Below are positions 32,546 through 40,480 of a stretch of 64,000 bases of DNA, piece after piece. The stretch is taken from contig NZ_CAACVB010000003.1 in the NCBI RefSeq assembly GCF_900659635.1, positions 1 to 64,000 on the forward strand. Direction: 5' to 3'. Made by a program: the position numbers and the translations under genes. A model generated the notes under the pieces. That model searched no databases. It worked only from the letters and a program-made list of their open reading frames with translations, and was not told the origin of the DNA. Each line of letters begins with the position of its first letter. Within the stretch, counting starts at the first letter, position 1. Source of the DNA: Actinomadura roseirufa. Lineage in GTDB: Bacteria; Actinomycetota; Actinomycetes; Streptosporangiales; Streptosporangiaceae.

Positions 32546-33409
32546 ATGCTGATCGTCACGGGCGCCACCGGACATCTCGGGTCCCTGATCGTCAACAGCC
32601 TGCTGGAACGGGTGCCGCCCGGCAGGATCGCCGTGAGCGTGCGCGACGTGAGCAAGGCCGCCGGCCTCGCCGCGCGCGGCGTCCGGGTCCGCGCGGGAGA
32701 CTTCACCCGGCCCGGCGATCTGAAGTACGCCTTCGAGGACGCCGAGCGCGTCCTGGTCGTCTCCGCGGCCATCCGAGGCGATGGCGCGCTGGCCGCCAAC
32801 ACCGCCGCCATCGACGCCGCGCGGGACGCGGGCGCCCGGCGCATCCTGTACACCAGCCACCAGGCCGCCTCCCCGATGTCGCTCTTCCCTCCGCAGAAGG
32901 TTCACGCGGCCACCGAGGAGCACCTCAGGCGGCAAGGAGTCCCGTACACCGCTCTTCGCAACGGCTTCTATGCATCCACCCTGGGCTACTACATCGGCGC
33001 GGCGGTGGAGACCGGCACGCTCGCCGTGCCGCGGGACGGCCTGGTGTCCTGGACGGCCCACGAGGACCTGGCGGAGGCCGCGGCCGCGGCCCTGACCGAG
33101 AACGACGTGCTCAGGGGGATCACGCCGCCGCTGACGGCCCCCCGCACGCTGGACTTCGCCGACGTCGCCGCGATCCTCGGCCGCGTCACCGGCCGGACCG
33201 TCACCCGGGTCGTCATGGACGACGACGAATGGGTGTCCGCGGCGGTCGCGGGCGGGATGCCCCGGGCCGCCGCGGAGTTCTCCTTGACGATGTTCGCCGC
33301 CTCGCGCAAGGGCGAGTTCACCGCCACCCACCCCGCCTTGGAGGCCAGCATCGGGCACCCCGCGAAGACCGTCCACGAAGTCTTGGAGGCCATCTTGCGC
33401 TCCCGGTGA
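32546..33409 (+). CDS. NmrA-family NAD(P)H-dependent oxidoreductase (QorB-like)
   Basis: 287 residues from ATG 32546 with GGAG seven bases upstream. MLIVTGATGHLGSLIVNSLLERVPPGRIAVSVRD gives the GATGxLG dinucleotide motif. SHQAAS, then VPYTALRNGFYASTLGYYIGAAVETG and an EDLAEAAAAALTEN segment are as in QOR2/NmrA-like quinone reductases that use NADPH. It is divergent from and probably repressed by the TetR gene at 31701. Confidence 0.88.
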   Translation: MLIVTGATGHLGSLIVNSLLERVPPGRIAVSVRDVSKAAGLAARGVRVRAGDFTRPGDLKYAFEDAERVLVVSAAIRGDGALAANTAAIDAARDAGARRILYTSHQAASPMSLFPPQKVHAATEEHLRRQGVPYTALRNGFYASTLGYYIGAAVETGTLAVPRDGLVSWTAHEDLAEAAAAALTENDVLRGITPPLTAPRTLDFADVAAILGRVTGRTVTRVVMDDDEWVSAAVAGGMPRAAAEFSLTMFAASRKGEFTATHPALEASIGHPAKTVHEVLEAILRSR

Positions 33410-33422
33410 ACCCGGCCGTCCC

Positions 33423-34394
33423 CTATGCGCTGTGGTGGGTTCGGCGGTATTCGCTGGGGCTGACGCCCACTTCGCGGGCGAAGTGGGCGCGGAGGTTGGG
33501 GGCGCTGCCGAGGCCGCTCCGCTCCGCGACGAGGTCGATGGGCAGGTCGGTGGACTCCAGGAGCTCGCGGGCGCGGATCACGCGCTGGGCGAGGAGCCAG
33601 CGCAGCGGCGTGGTCCCGGTCTCGGAGTGGAAGCGGCGGATGAGGGTGCGCTCGGTCAGCCCGGCCTGAGCGGCGATCTCGGAGGTGGTCAGGGGACGGT
33701 CGAGCCGGGTCAGGGCCCACTGGAGAAGGGGACCGAGGCCGTCGTCGCGGCCGGGCGGCGGGAGGGGCGACTCGACGTACTGGGCCTGGCCGCCCGTGCG
33801 ATGGGGCGGGACGATCATTTCGCGGGCGACGGCGTTCGCGGCGTCCGAGCCGAGGTCCTGGCGGATCAGGTGGAGGCAGAGGTCGATCCCGGCGGTGTTG
33901 CCCGCGCCGGTGAGCAGGTCGCCGTGGTCGATGTACAGGACGGCCGGGTCGATCTGGACGGCCGGGAAGCGTTCGGCGAAGAACGGGGCGTGCCGCCAGT
34001 GCAGGGCCGTGCGGCGGCCGTCCAGCAGGCCCGCGGCGGCGAGGACGAAGGCGCCCGAGCACAGCGAGACGACGCGGGCGCCGCGGGCGTGCGCGGCGCG
34101 GACGGCCTCGACGATCGCGGGGGACGGGTCGGACCGGATGTCGCCGCTGGCCGGGACGATGACGGTGTCGGCCGTCTCCAGCGCGTCGAGGCCGTGGGTC
34201 GTGGCCATCTGGAACGCGGCGGGCAGGTCGGTGTGGCTGGAGGAGCCGCGGAGGGCGGGCGGCCGTTCGGCGCAGAGCCGCACGTCGTACCAGGGGCCGG
34301 TGTAGGACGGCGGTGGCGTGCCGAAGATGTGGCAGGGGATCGCCAGCTCGAAGATCGGCGCGCCCTGGAGGGCCAGCACGGCGAGGGACCTCAT
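33423..34394 (-). CDS. GlxA-family regulator (DJ-1/PfpI domain plus AraC HTH)
   Basis: 323 residues, ATG. DJ-1/PfpI-like domain at 1-175 with the nucleophile-elbow Cys in VVSLCSGAFVLAAAGLLDGRRTALHWRH. AraC-type double HTH at 215-320 (LTTSEIAAQAGLTERTLIRRFHSETGTTPLRWLLAQRVIRARELLE, ERSGLGSAPNLRAHFAREVGVSPSEYRR). GlxA-type regulators are activators that sense small molecules. The divergent MFS exporter gene starts 72 bases away and is the obvious target. Confidence 0.93.
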   Translation of the reverse strand: MRSLAVLALQGAPIFELAIPCHIFGTPPPSYTGPWYDVRLCAERPPALRGSSSHTDLPAAFQMATTHGLDALETADTVIVPASGDIRSDPSPAIVEAVRAAHARGARVVSLCSGAFVLAAAGLLDGRRTALHWRHAPFFAERFPAVQIDPAVLYIDHGDLLTGAGNTAGIDLCLHLIRQDLGSDAANAVAREMIVPPHRTGGQAQYVESPLPPPGRDDGLGPLLQWALTRLDRPLTTSEIAAQAGLTERTLIRRFHSETGTTPLRWLLAQRVIRARELLESTDLPIDLVAERSGLGSAPNLRAHFAREVGVSPSEYRRTHHSA

Positions 34395-34466
34395 GTCAGT
34401 AATCTAGCGGACAATGTCAATCCTGCCACTCGTGGGAGAGGGGACGGGCTCCGCAGGATGGAGCCC

Positions 34467-35858
34467 ATGAGTGTCGATCACAAGCGGTGGCGCGTCCTCG
34501 CGGTGGCCTCGGCGGCCCAGTTCCTCGCCATCCTCGACCTGTTCGCGGTGAGCGTCGCGTTCCCCGCGATCGCGGGGTCGTTCCAGGACGCGGCGCTGCC
34601 ACGGGTGTCATGGGTGCTCAACGCCTACACGATCGTGCTGGCCGCGCTGCTCGTCCCGGCGGGCCGGTTCGCCGACGACACCAGCCGCAAGAAGAGCTTC
34701 CTGGCCGGGATGGCGCTGTTCGGGCTGGCGTCGGTCGGCTGCGCGGCGGCGCCGACGCTGGGCACGCTGATCGCGGCGCGGGTCGTGCAGGCGGCGGCCG
34801 GGGCGGTGCTGATCCCGACGTCGCTCGGCCTGGCGCTGCCCGCGTTCCCGGCGCGCGAGCACCCGACCGTGATGGGCATCTGGACGGCCGTCGCGGCGTT
34901 CGGCGCCAGTTGCGGGCCGGTGCTCGGCGGGGTGTTGCTGCTCGCGGGCTGGCGGTGGATCTTCTTCATCAACGTGCCGGTCACGGCCCTCGCGATCGTC
35001 GCGGGACGGCGGCTGCTGCCGGACACGCCCCCGCGCCCCCGGCAGCGGCTCGACCTGGTCGGGTCGGGGCTGGTGCTCGCCGCGACGACCGCCCTCACCG
35101 CGGCGCTCGTCCAGGGGACGGAATGGGCCTACACGCCCTACGCCGCCGCGGCGTTCGTGGTGCTCGCGGTCCTGGCGGTGGTGCACATGAGGCGGCACCC
35201 GAACCCGGTCATCGGGTTCGACCTGTTCCGGCACAGGCTGTTCTCCGTCGCGGTGTCCGGGGTGTTCCTGTACTACCTGGTGTTCGCGGCGATGCTGCTG
35301 GCGTCCACCCTGTACCTCACCCAGGTGTGGGGATACAGCGTGGTCCGGGCCGGTCTCGGGATCGCGCCGATCCCCGCGATCTGCGTGCTGCTGTCCCCGT
35401 TCTCCGGACGGGTCGTGGCGCGCATCGGCGGGCGGGTCTCGGCCGTGCTCGGGGGCCTGACGCTCGCCGCCGGGTGCGGGTGGTGGATCGTCCTGGCGTC
35501 GTCCGAGCCGTCCTACCTGGTGATGTTCGTGCCGGGGGCGCTCCTCGCGGGGGCGAGCACGGCGCTGCTCCAGCCGCCGCTGTTCGGGTCCGCGACGTCG
35601 CTCCCGGCGGACCGGCTGTCGCTGGGCTCGGCGGTGCTGATGATGTCCCGGCAGATCAGCTCGGCGCTGGGCGTCGCCGTCCTCACCGCCGTGCTCGGCG
35701 ACACCGCGGACCTGTCGGTCACCGACTTCCGGCACGGCTGGACGCTCATGGTCGCCGCGGCGCTGGCGTCCGCGCTGGCCGGCCTGCTGTTCCGGCCGGG
35801 CCGCGCGGCGCCGCCGGCGCCGGTCGCGGCGTTGGAGACGACCGGACGGGCGGCATAG
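34467..35858 (+). CDS. MFS drug exporter, DHA2 (14-TM) family
   Basis: 463 residues from ATG 34467 with AGGA eight bases upstream; the much longer open frame (from 33432) is antisense to the GlxA gene and not real. Thirteen to fourteen hydrophobic segments. Motif A-like GRFADDTSRKKSF, motif C GASCGPVLGGVLLLAGWRWIFFINVPV, and an antiporter-type RVVQAAAGAVLIPTSL. Proton-driven drug/H+ antiporter of the EmrB/QacA type in the cytoplasmic membrane. Expression is likely controlled by the divergent GlxA-like regulator. Confidence 0.9.
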   Translation: MSVDHKRWRVLAVASAAQFLAILDLFAVSVAFPAIAGSFQDAALPRVSWVLNAYTIVLAALLVPAGRFADDTSRKKSFLAGMALFGLASVGCAAAPTLGTLIAARVVQAAAGAVLIPTSLGLALPAFPAREHPTVMGIWTAVAAFGASCGPVLGGVLLLAGWRWIFFINVPVTALAIVAGRRLLPDTPPRPRQRLDLVGSGLVLAATTALTAALVQGTEWAYTPYAAAAFVVLAVLAVVHMRRHPNPVIGFDLFRHRLFSVAVSGVFLYYLVFAAMLLASTLYLTQVWGYSVVRAGLGIAPIPAICVLLSPFSGRVVARIGGRVSAVLGGLTLAAGCGWWIVLASSEPSYLVMFVPGALLAGASTALLQPPLFGSATSLPADRLSLGSAVLMMSRQISSALGVAVLTAVLGDTADLSVTDFRHGWTLMVAAALASALAGLLFRPGRAAPPAPVAALETTGRAA

Positions 35859-35905
35859 ACCTTGGTCGCTACCGGGGCCCTCCCGGGCGCGCGAACATCG
35901 ACGTC

Positions 35906-36139
35906 ATGAACGACCCGAAGTCCTACGACGGGCTGTCCAGCCTGGTGTTCTTCCTCGGCGCCTACGAGGGCGCGGTCCCGTTCCTCGCCAAATGGCTGGG
36001 CATGACGCCGCTGCTGTCGCTGCCGTCGCGGCTGCCGGGCCCCGCGTGGTGGATCGTCTCGGTGGCCGCGCTGGTGATCGCCTTCCTGCTGCTGTGGTGG
36101 ATCGACGTGGCGAAGAAGCGCCGCTTCCCCACCTCCTAG
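35906..36139 (+). CDS. small membrane protein, unknown function
   Basis: 77 residues from ATG 35906, 47 bases behind the MFS gene. The N-terminal half is amphipathic (SYDGLSSLVFFLGAYEGAVPFLAKWLGM), followed by one clear membrane helix (WWIVSVAALVIAFLLLWWI) and a basic tail (AKKRRFPTS) that would lie in the cytosol. No family is recognised. It overlaps the convergent hydrolase-SDR gene by four bases. It may be an accessory of the exporter, judged only by position. Confidence 0.6.
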   Translation: MNDPKSYDGLSSLVFFLGAYEGAVPFLAKWLGMTPLLSLPSRLPGPAWWIVSVAALVIAFLLLWWIDVAKKRRFPTS

Positions 36140-37881
36140 CGCCGTTCGTCGAGGCGTTTCGCGAGACCGGTCAGGGAGCGGGCCGCCCGTCCGGCGCCCC
36201 GGGCGGAGAGGGCGGCGATCGTCGCCTCACGGCCGACCGCCGCCACCGGGACGTCCCGCCGGACGGCGCGCAGCACGGCCCGCGCGACCTTCTCCGGCGA
36301 GTCCCCGTACCGCTCCAGGCCGCGGGCGGCGACCTTGCGCATGCGGGCGGTCGAGTCCGCCGAGTGGCCGGCGAACCGCATCCGCTGGGAGATCGGCGTG
36401 TTGATCACGCCGGGGCAGATCGCGGTGACGCCGATGCCGTGCCGCTCCAGGTCGAGCCGCAGGCACTCGCTGAGGTGCAGGACGGCGGCCTTGGTGGCGC
36501 CGTAGGCGGGCGTGTCGACGCTCGGGACGAGAGCGGACATGGACGAGATGACGACGAGGTGGCCGCCCTCGCCGCGGTCGGCCATCTGCCGGCCGAACAG
36601 GCGGCAGCCGCGGTACACGCCGTCCACGTTCACCGACCGGAGGAGGGCCCAGTCCTCCTCGGACGTGTCCAGCAGCGAGCCCGCCATGGCCAGCCCGGCG
36701 TTGTTGACCACGATGTCCGGGACGCCGAACGAGTCGCGGACGTCGCGCGCGAACCGTTCCATGGCCTCGGCGTCGGACACGTCCACCTCGTAGGGGTGAG
36801 CCTCGCCGGGGAGTTCGGCGGCGGTGGCCGCGGCCGCGTCCCCGTCCAGGTCGGCGACGACGACGCGGGCGCCCTCGGCGGCGAACGCCCGCGCGGTGGC
36901 GCGGCCGATGCCGCTGCCCGCGCCGGTGACGACGACGAGCCGGCCGCCGAAGCCCCCGCCCGCCGCGCGGGCACGGGCCAGCTCGGTGCTCTCCGGCGCG
37001 CCCTCGATGTGGCCGGCGAACTCGGCGACCCAGCGGGCGACGAGGTCGGGGTGACTGCGCGCCACCCAGTGCCCGCCGGGCGCGCGCCGCACGTACAGGC
37101 GGGACGCGTGACCGCGCGCCGACAGCAGCAGCGGCTCCGAGCCGTACCGGTCCCGCACCGGGACGATCAGCTGGACGGGCACGTCCGTGCTCCCGTCGCC
37201 GCCCGGCAGGCCGCCGCGCCCGAGGTTGGCGCGGTACAGGCCGAGGCCGTTGCGGGCGTCCCGCGGCAGGGTGGGGGCCGGGTGACCGGGACGGGGCTCG
37301 GTGCCCTCGCGCCGCTTCAGACCGCGCGCGAACGTCACCGGCAACAGCCGCGCCACCAGCTCGCCCGCGCGCGGCGCCCGGAGCACCGGCATGTAGGCGC
37401 TGCGCAGCGCCTGGTCGAGGACGTCCACGACGCCGCTCGGCCCGGACCGCACGGACTCGCCGACCCACTGGGCCATGTGCCGCCGGTCCGGGCCGGAGAT
37501 CGAGGTGAACGAGGCGATCCTGCCCCTGAGCCGGTCGCCGATGACGGCCTCCCAGCCCTGGACCGACCCCCAGTCGTGGCCCACCAGGTGGACGGGCCGG
37601 TCCGCGCCCGCGCCGTCGAGGACGGCCGCGAGGTCGCCGACGAGCGCGTCCAGCCGGTAGGCGAGCGGGTCGGCGGGGGCGGTGGAGGCGCCCGCGCCGC
37701 GCACGTCGTAGCTGAGGACGCGGAACCGCCCGGCGAGCCGCTCGGCCACCTCGTCCCACATGGCGCCCGTGTCGGGATAGCCGTGCACGAGGACGACCGT
37801 GGGATCGTTCCCCTCGCCGCGCTCCCGCACGGCCAGCTCGACACCGTCCGACGCCACCCGGAATTCCCGCAACCCGTTCAC
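36136..37881 (-). CDS. alpha/beta-hydrolase fused to short-chain dehydrogenase (EphD-like)
   Basis: 581 residues, GTG start. N-terminal alpha/beta hydrolase (1-295) of epoxide-hydrolase type: HGYPDTG oxyanion motif (33-39), nucleophile Asp103 in GHDWGS, GGHWVARSHP with the catalytic His near 271. C-terminal classical SDR (310-570): TGAGSGIG 319-326, NNAG 393-396, SSMSA with Ser, Tyr460 and Lys464. The same fusion exists in M. tuberculosis EphD (Rv2214c), linked there to mycolic acid metabolism. Natural substrate here is unknown; a lipid epoxide or hydroxy-acyl compound is plausible. Cytosolic. Confidence 0.9.
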   Translation of the reverse strand: MNGLREFRVASDGVELAVRERGEGNDPTVVLVHGYPDTGAMWDEVAERLAGRFRVLSYDVRGAGASTAPADPLAYRLDALVGDLAAVLDGAGADRPVHLVGHDWGSVQGWEAVIGDRLRGRIASFTSISGPDRRHMAQWVGESVRSGPSGVVDVLDQALRSAYMPVLRAPRAGELVARLLPVTFARGLKRREGTEPRPGHPAPTLPRDARNGLGLYRANLGRGGLPGGDGSTDVPVQLIVPVRDRYGSEPLLLSARGHASRLYVRRAPGGHWVARSHPDLVARWVAEFAGHIEGAPESTELARARAAGGGFGGRLVVVTGAGSGIGRATARAFAAEGARVVVADLDGDAAAATAAELPGEAHPYEVDVSDAEAMERFARDVRDSFGVPDIVVNNAGLAMAGSLLDTSEEDWALLRSVNVDGVYRGCRLFGRQMADRGEGGHLVVISSMSALVPSVDTPAYGATKAAVLHLSECLRLDLERHGIGVTAICPGVINTPISQRMRFAGHSADSTARMRKVAARGLERYGDSPEKVARAVLRAVRRDVPVAAVGREATIAALSARGAGRAARSLTGLAKRLDERR

Positions 37882-37926
37882 CCCGTCCGCTCGTAGGTCC
37901 TCTGGTCGAACCTACGCCCCGGGGCG

Positions 37927-38466
37927 CTACCGGACGGGCTGGCGGAGGATCGTCCGCATCTTCTCCGGGTCCTGCTCTCGGGGGTCGGACAGGTAGATCT
38001 CGTGGTGCAGTCCGCTCCGGACCAGGCCCTCCGCCTCGATCAGCGCGTCCATCCGGGCGAGGCTCGCGGGCTCGTCGGAGTAGGGGCCGCGATGCAGCAT
38101 CTGCACACAGCTCCCATCGGCGAACGTCACCAGCTGGACGCGGGACGCGGCGGGGGCGGTGGTGCGCACGTCCTCGCGGGCGCGCCGCACGGCCGCCGCG
38201 TCCGTTCCGTCCGGGAGGCGGAGGAACAGGTGCCACCACCACTCCTCGCGCGGGACGTCGAAGGGCGGCCGCTCGTCCTCCACCCACCACTGTCCCTCCA
38301 GCGGCGCCATCGGCGCGCCGACGGCGCCCAGCACCGCGTACAGGGCTCCCACTGCCGTGCCGTAGGCGGCGCCGCCGGGCTCGCCGCGCCCGGTGATCGC
38401 CAGGCCCGTCACCGGCCCGAACTCGGCCAGCTCCGGCTCGTGCGCCGCGTCGTACCAGTTCTTCAC
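37927..38466 (-). CDS. GyrI-like small-molecule-binding domain protein
   Basis: 179 residues from GTG 38466, overlapping the stop of the upstream MerR gene by four bases (GTGA). It has the GyrI/SOUL-like pattern: GPVTGLAITGRGEPGGAAYGTAVGALYAVLGAV, LEGQWWVEDERPPFDVPREEWWWHLFLRLPD, VQMLHRGPYSDEPASLARMDALIEAEGL, HHEIYLSDPREQDPEKMRTILRQPV. The 'HHEIYLSDP' end matches the 'EVYLDDP' end of the MerR partner's effector domain. Such stand-alone GyrI proteins bind or hydrolyse small drugs. Translationally coupled to its regulator. Confidence 0.85.
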   Translation of the reverse strand: MKNWYDAAHEPELAEFGPVTGLAITGRGEPGGAAYGTAVGALYAVLGAVGAPMAPLEGQWWVEDERPPFDVPREEWWWHLFLRLPDGTDAAAVRRAREDVRTTAPAASRVQLVTFADGSCVQMLHRGPYSDEPASLARMDALIEAEGLVRSGLHHEIYLSDPREQDPEKMRTILRQPVR

Positions 38467-39221
38467 TCGTCCTCCAGTCGGATCATCACCTGGGTCTTCA
38501 GGCGTTCGGGGGCGGTGGTGGCGGGGTCGTCGAGATAGACCTCGCGCACCGGGCCGCCGGGGACGTGGCCGTGGTCGCCGAACCACGCGAGCACGCCGTG
38601 CACCGTGAGCGGGATCTCCTCGTACGGGCCGGTATGGGTGGCCGCCGCGAACGCGCCGCCGGGCAGCAGGTCACCGCCGTCCGGGGCCTCCATCACCACG
38701 CGGACGTCGAACTCCTCGGCCATGTCCAGCGGGAACAGCCCGACCAGCGCGCCGGACGGAGCCCGGCCGGACAGCAGCCGCCGCACGCACGCCGACGTCG
38801 CCGCGGCGATCGTCGTGGGCGTCGCCGCCTCGCGCGCCGTCGCGACCCGGCGGGCCGGCTCGCGGACCACCGACACCGCCGCCTCCGGCAGCCCGCCCGC
38901 CAGCACGCGCTCCAGCAGCGCGAGGGCACGGCGGCGCCGGGCGATGTCGTCCTCGATCCGGTCCCGCGCGGCCCGCAGCGCCTCGGCGCCGCCGTCACCG
39001 GACAGCACCCGCGCCACCGCGGGCAGGGGCACCTCCAGCGTCCGCAGCAGGCCGATCGTCAGCGCGTCCCGGGCCTGCGCGGGCCGGTAGTACCGGTAGC
39101 CGGAGGCGGGGTCGGTCCACGCCGGGGCGAGCAGCCCCAGATCGTCATAGTGCCGCAGCTGCTTGACGCTCAGCCGGCACAGCCGCGCGAAGCGCCCGAT
39201 GGGCAGGAGATCGTCGCTCAC
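38463..39221 (-). CDS. MerR regulator with GyrI-like effector-binding domain
   Basis: 252 residues, GTG start. MerR winged helix 5-75 (LPIGRFARLCRLSVKQLRHYDDLGLLAPAWTDPASGYRYYRPAQ), coiled coil 80-110, and a GyrI-like domain (about 115-250: FDVRVVMEAPDGGDLLPGG, AAATHTGPYEEIPLTVHGVLAWFGD, VREVYLDDPATTAPERLKTQVMIRLE). This is the BmrR-type architecture that senses multiple drugs. A near-perfect 14-bp-arm dyad lies ten bases upstream. The next gene is a stand-alone copy of the same effector fold. Confidence 0.92.
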   Translation of the reverse strand: MSDDLLPIGRFARLCRLSVKQLRHYDDLGLLAPAWTDPASGYRYYRPAQARDALTIGLLRTLEVPLPAVARVLSGDGGAEALRAARDRIEDDIARRRRALALLERVLAGGLPEAAVSVVREPARRVATAREAATPTTIAAATSACVRRLLSGRAPSGALVGLFPLDMAEEFDVRVVMEAPDGGDLLPGGAFAAATHTGPYEEIPLTVHGVLAWFGDHGHVPGGPVREVYLDDPATTAPERLKTQVMIRLEDE

Positions 39222-39230
39222 ACCCCAAGC

Positions 39231-39259
39231 CTGGACTCTCCCACTGTGGAAGAGTCCAG
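39231..39259. promoter_or_regulatory. operator/promoter of the MerR-GyrI operon
   Basis: CTGGACTCTCCCAC (39231-39244) and GTGGAAGAGTCCAG (39246-39259) form a dyad with 13 of 14 positions paired around one T. The centre and length match BmrR-type MerR operators in which the dyad fills the 19-base promoter spacer. It starts ten bases before the GTG of the regulator. Confidence 0.8.
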
Positions 39260-39263
39260 CTCA

Positions 39264-40358
39264 TCAGGGGCGCGCCTTCAAACCGGTGCAGGCGCGCAGG
39301 CCGTTCCAGCGCGTGACCTCCGCCGCCGCGGCGGCGCCCGTCAGGGGGATCGGGATGCCGCCGGAGATACGGGCGGGCTTCCATTTCGCGGCGGTGACCT
39401 TGGCGCCCTGCACGCGCAGGAGCAGCACCCCGGAGTTGGCCGTCTGGCCCGACGCGGACGAGAACACGAAGTTGCCCATGCCGTAGTGCACGTACTTGCC
39501 GTCCATGAAGCCGCCGCCCAGCGGGACGTGCGCGTGGCCGCCGACCACGATGTCCGCCCCCGCCGCGGTGAGCTGCCTGGCCAGCTCCTGCTGGCGCGGC
39601 AGCGGGCACGCGTTGAGCTCCTGCCCCCAGTGCAGGTGGACGATCACGACGTCCGCGCCCTTGCGCGCGTCCTTCACCGCCTGGACCATCCGGGGGATGT
39701 TCTTGGCGGAGGCGAGGCCGCCCTTGGTGTCGGTCGCCGTCCACGCCTCGATCAGGTTGTCGTCCAGCACCTGCGTGGCGCCGACGACCGCGACGCGGTT
39801 GCCCTTCACGGTGAAGCGCCGCGCGCGGTACGCCTCGTCGGCGTTGCGGCCGATCCCGACGACGGGGAACCCCGTCCGCTTGATCGCGGCGAGGGAGTCG
39901 CGGAGCCCGCCCTCCATGTAGTCCATGCCGTGGTTGTTGGCCATGGACGTGACGTCGACCCCGGCGGCCTTCAGCGCCGTGAACGCCGTCGCGGGGGCGC
40001 GGAACGTGAACTCCTTGCCCGGCGCCCTCGTCCCGCCGGTGGTGATCGCGGTCTCCAGGTTGACCATCGCGAGGTCGGCGGCGCGGAGCGTCGTGGCGAC
40101 CGGGCCGAGCGCCGTCTTCGGGGAGGCGAGGCGCGAGCGCAGCGATCCCTCGAAGTGGGTGTCGCCGCCGAACGCGATCGTGAACGCCCGCTGGGCGACC
40201 GGCGCGGCCTCCCGGCCGCCGCCCTTGGCGGGGGCGGACGGCGGCGCCGGCGGCGGCGTCCCCTTGGCCCCGGATCCGCCCGAGCCACCGCCGCACGCGG
40301 CCGCCACCAGCGCCGCGACCCCCGTCACGGCCGCCAGGGCCCTCGTGTTCCCCCGCAT
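39264..40358 (-). CDS. CapA-family (PGA_cap) metallophosphatase-like lipoprotein, copy 1
   Basis: 364 residues from ATG 40358 with GGGAGGC upstream. Signal peptide with a lipobox-like end (AALVAAACGG) and a Pro/Ala/Gly-rich spacer to about residue 55. CapA domain: FTIAFGGDTHFEGSL, VNLETAITTGG, VTSMANNHGMDYMEGGL, VVHLHWGQEL, VGGHAHVPLGGG and KYVHYGMGNFVF. These are the metal-site motifs of the calcineurin-like superfamily used by poly-gamma-glutamate synthesis enzymes. No other capsule gene is nearby. It is paralogous to the next gene upstream. Outer face of the membrane. Confidence 0.88.
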   Translation of the reverse strand: MRGNTRALAAVTGVAALVAAACGGGSGGSGAKGTPPPAPPSAPAKGGGREAAPVAQRAFTIAFGGDTHFEGSLRSRLASPKTALGPVATTLRAADLAMVNLETAITTGGTRAPGKEFTFRAPATAFTALKAAGVDVTSMANNHGMDYMEGGLRDSLAAIKRTGFPVVGIGRNADEAYRARRFTVKGNRVAVVGATQVLDDNLIEAWTATDTKGGLASAKNIPRMVQAVKDARKGADVVIVHLHWGQELNACPLPRQQELARQLTAAGADIVVGGHAHVPLGGGFMDGKYVHYGMGNFVFSSASGQTANSGVLLLRVQGAKVTAAKWKPARISGGIPIPLTGAAAAAEVTRWNGLRACTGLKARP

Positions 40359-40480
40359 CGGGCCTCCCCTGATCGGTTCGGCCCCAGCATCCCACGCCCC
40401 CGTCGCGGCCCGGCCGGACGGCTCCACCCGGGAGGTTTCACCGCACGGTGCGGGCGATGATTCACGTGAAACCGGCCGGA

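Noticed and set aside
33432-34466. Long N-terminal extension of the DHA2 exporter (808-residue open frame)
   Set aside because: The extension is antisense to the GlxA gene and has no domain content. The exporter begins at 34467 with its own ribosome site.
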